Translations under genes and position numbers: made by a program
Part shown: one piece after another, positions 13,951 through 15,652 of the stretch
How the letters are laid out: the number at the start of each line of letters is the position of its first letter
Numbering within the stretch: the stretch's first letter is position 1
The notes under the pieces: model-generated
Databases searched by the model: none
What the model saw: the letters and a program-made list of their open reading frames with translations, nothing else
Told to the model about the DNA's origin: nothing
Assembly: GCA_964551305.1 (NCBI GenBank)
Contig: CAZKBT010000067.1
Span: 1-15,652, forward strand
Direction: 5' to 3'
Source: JBAZDC01 sp041654595
GTDB taxonomy: Bacteria; Pseudomonadota; Gammaproteobacteria; Burkholderiales; Burkholderiaceae_B
Length of the DNA: 15,652 bases

Positions 13951-13973
13951 GGTTGACAGGTTGTCCGGTTGAC
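13951..13973 (+). repeat. Three 8-bp-spaced repeats of GGTTGAC
   Basis: GGTTGAC (13951-13957), GGTTGTC (13959-13965) and GGTTGAC (13967-13973) recur every 8 bases. The first supplies the -35 of the hydrolase promoter and the others fill its spacer. They share the TTGAC core with the palindrome and may be further regulator contacts. Confidence 0.6.
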
Positions 13974-13981
13974 CATATATT
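13953..13981 (+). promoter_or_regulatory. Sigma-70 promoter for the hydrolase and Bug-type genes
   Basis: TTGACA (13953-13958, 6 of 6) and TATATT (13976-13981, 5 of 6) are spaced by exactly 17 bp, the strongest promoter match in the window. Transcription would start near 13988, giving a leader of about 53 bases before the ATG at 14041. Confidence 0.75.
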
Positions 13982-14040
13982 TAACTGGCCATGCCATGGC
14001 AGCGGCAATTTGTTCATCGTCAACACCAAGGAAACGCACC

Positions 14041-15117
14041 ATGATTTCGATTTCCGATCCGAATCCCGTCCAGGCAAATCTCATCGGCCGTTCATCGCGC
14101 TATATCGTGAGCGGTATGGACGTCGGCGATCTGGCGGTCATCATTCCGCAGGTCCACAGTTGGGAGGATTGGCGCGTCAAGGTTTGCGACTATGCGCAGG
14201 AGCGGCTGCGGCTGGCCGAGGAAAGCCGGCAAGCCGGCCATCTGAGAAGCGCGGGCGAATACTACGTGGCTGCGGCCATCTACTTTCACTTTGCCCAATT
14301 GGGCTACTTCGAGGACGACGAAAAAAAGTACGCCACCGCCGCCCAGGCGCATGCCAGCCACAAAAAGGCTTTCGATCTGGTCGATCCTCCGGTTCGGGAA
14401 TTACGCATCTCATTCAGGGGAGCGGAGCTGATAGCGAACGTCAGAATTCCCGCCTCCAAAGATCCGGTTGCGTCGGTCATTCTTCTTCCAGGCGCGGACT
14501 CGACGAAAGAGGAAATGATCACCTTCGAGTCCGTGCTTCATGCCCGGGGCATGGCCACCGTCGCCTTCGAAGGCCCGGGACAAGGAGAAGTCGTCCAGTC
14601 TCTGCCTCTCATCGAGGACTACGAGACGGCAGTCACGGCACTGATGGATGCCTTGGGCACGATATCCAGCCTGGATCCCGACCGGATCGGGCTGTACGGG
14701 CGGAGCTTGGGCGGATTCCTGGCTCCAAGGGTGGCGGCGCTCGAGCCTCGCATTGCCGCCGTCGTGAGCGCGGGCGGCTTCTATGCCTTTAAGTGGGACG
14801 ACTATTCCGAGCAACTCAAGCGCTTCTTTTGCTATTGCTGGGGTTATCGCGATTTGGACGAAGGCGCAAAGCGCGCAAGGCGGTCGACGCTAAGCGGATT
14901 GATCCAAAAGATCTCGTGTCCCTTCCTTGTCGTGCATAGCGGCAAGGATCCTTTCTTTTCAGAGGCGGAAGCGGCCCGGATGGTAAGTGAAGCGGCATGC
15001 GACGCCATGCTCAAGATTTATCCGGAAGGCACGCACGTGTGCGACAACATTCCTTATAAGTATCGACCGTTCGTCGCGGATTGGTTCGCGGATAAATTGC
15101 GCGTCAACGCAACGTGA
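14041..15117 (+). CDS. Alpha/beta hydrolase with helical N-terminal domain (C-C hydrolase-like)
   Basis: A 358-residue hydrolase with no signal peptide. An N-terminal helical region (~40-115, WEDWRVKVCDYAQERLRLAEES through YYVAAAIYFHFAQLGYF) precedes the alpha/beta hydrolase core (~120-355). The nucleophile is Ser222 in GRSLGG, with acid Asp303 in HSGKDPFF and His332 in PEGTHVCDN. The segment AFEGPGQGE (~175-183) and this architecture recall FrsA-like hydrolases and 2,6-dihydroxypseudooxynicotine hydrolase, an enzyme that cleaves a C-C bond next to a ketone. C-C hydrolysis of a keto acid is therefore my best guess; an esterase is possible. The ATG at 14041 has AAGGA (14028-14032) 8 bases upstream; an ATG at 13969 would lie in the promoter. 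The Bug-type gene follows after 98 bases, probably in the same operon. Confidence 0.87.
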   Translation: MISISDPNPVQANLIGRSSRYIVSGMDVGDLAVIIPQVHSWEDWRVKVCDYAQERLRLAEESRQAGHLRSAGEYYVAAAIYFHFAQLGYFEDDEKKYATAAQAHASHKKAFDLVDPPVRELRISFRGAELIANVRIPASKDPVASVILLPGADSTKEEMITFESVLHARGMATVAFEGPGQGEVVQSLPLIEDYETAVTALMDALGTISSLDPDRIGLYGRSLGGFLAPRVAALEPRIAAVVSAGGFYAFKWDDYSEQLKRFFCYCWGYRDLDEGAKRARRSTLSGLIQKISCPFLVVHSGKDPFFSEAEAARMVSEAACDAMLKIYPEGTHVCDNIPYKYRPFVADWFADKLRVNAT

Positions 15118-15215
15118 CGCGTCATTCACAAGATGCGCCTCAAGCAGTTCTTTGTTTCGGCCACACATTCCGTATGGCCCTGGCGCTGAAACGGAAGCAT
15201 ATCGGAGAAAGAATC

Positions 15216-15652
15216 ATGAAAAGCGAGTTCAAGCGGGGAAAGATGTTTTTGATGGGCGCGCTCATGTCGCTGGCAGTGCCGGCGGCGCATGCGGACGCGG
15301 CCTGGCCGGACAAGAACGTGACGTTGATCGTGCCATACGCGGCCGGAGGCACCGCGGACATCATGGCGCGGCGACTCGCCGATGGGCTGCGCACTTCCGG
15401 CGCGACGGTAATCGTGGAAAACAAGCCTGGAGCGGGAGGAAGCCTCGGCACCGAGATGGTTGCCCGCGCGAAGTCGGACGGCACCACGTTATTGCTTGCG
15501 TCGACCAGCGCCATCACGATATTTCCCAATCTGACCAAGACTTCTTATGATCCTGAAACCAGCCTGCTGGCCATTGCCAGCGTGGCGGTGGGACCGGTTG
15601 TAATGACCCAGCAGTTTCTGCTCAGATCACGCGGCTAATGCAAAAGCTTCAG
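15216..15652 (+). pseudogene. Bug/TctC-type periplasmic binding protein, frameshifted and cut by the window end
   Basis: This is the start of a TTT-system solute-binding protein (Bug family, usually about 320 residues), which captures an organic acid in the periplasm and delivers it to TctAB. The signal peptide MKSEFKRGKMFLMGALMSLA ends at AHA with cleavage near residue 27. The mature protein begins DAAWPDKNVTLIVPYAAGGTADIMARRLAD, then NKPGAGGSLGTEMVARAKSDG and SYDPETSLLAIASVAVGPVV, all typical. GGAGA at 15204-15208 precedes the ATG at 15216. The frame hits TAA at 15636-15638 after 140 residues, but from 15611 another frame reads AVSAQITRLMQKLQ to the window end, resembling the expected family continuation. 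A one-base loss near 15609-15611 would explain this. It could be a contig-end error or a true mutation. Confidence 0.82.

Noticed and set aside
1..15652. CRISPR arrays, insertion sequences, prophage or integrase genes
   Set aside because: There are no spaced repeat arrays, transposase-like proteins or terminal inverted repeats. The only long direct repeat is the assembly duplication at 12735/12879.

Overview
This window looks like draft-assembly sequence from a betaproteobacterium of the order Burkholderiales, most likely the family Alcaligenaceae (Bordetella, Achromobacter, Pusillimonas and relatives). I infer this from the rplT-pheS-pheT-ihfA-merR gene order, the tripartite tricarboxylate transporter (TTT) genes with a Bug-type binding protein, moderately high GC and the protein sequence style. 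A run of 10 Ns and a duplicated contig end inside one gene show that it is a scaffold and not finished sequence.

Region 1 (1-4555, + strand) is housekeeping: the 3' end of rplT, then pheS and pheT (both subunits of phenylalanyl-tRNA synthetase), ihfA (IHF alpha) and a MerR-family regulator. A strong hairpin lies between rplT and pheS.

Region 2 (4556-5961, + strand) has an AT-rich intergenic stretch, a small AraC-type regulator consisting almost only of its DNA-binding domain, and a DUF455 ferritin-like protein whose -10-like element abuts the start codon.

Region 3 (5974-9877, - strand) is regulatory. In transcription order it holds an OmpR-type response regulator and its histidine kinase (GTGA overlap), then an ECF sigma factor and a membrane RskA-type anti-sigma factor (ATGA overlap). 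The kinase has an altered H-box (HHLRTS). The anti-sigma gene carries a C8 tract in its linker that could slip.

Region 4 (10173-15652) is an uptake and catabolic locus. tctB and tctA (+) encode the membrane part of a TTT transporter and lie divergent from the two-component pair, as in Tct/Bct systems. Next, on the - strand, come a GntR/UTRA regulator and a class II aldolase-family gene that is split by an assembly artefact. Divergent from gntR (+) are an alpha/beta hydrolase resembling C-C bond hydrolases and a Bug-type binding protein gene that is frameshifted about 40 bases before the window ends. The gntR/hydrolase intergenic region carries a near-consensus promoter, a perfect 12-bp palindrome over the opposing gntR -35, and three 8-bp repeats. 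My working model is that the binding protein and TctAB import an organic acid, the hydrolase and aldolase-family enzyme break it down, the GntR protein senses it or a product, and the two-component system controls uptake. The substrate cannot be read from the sequence.
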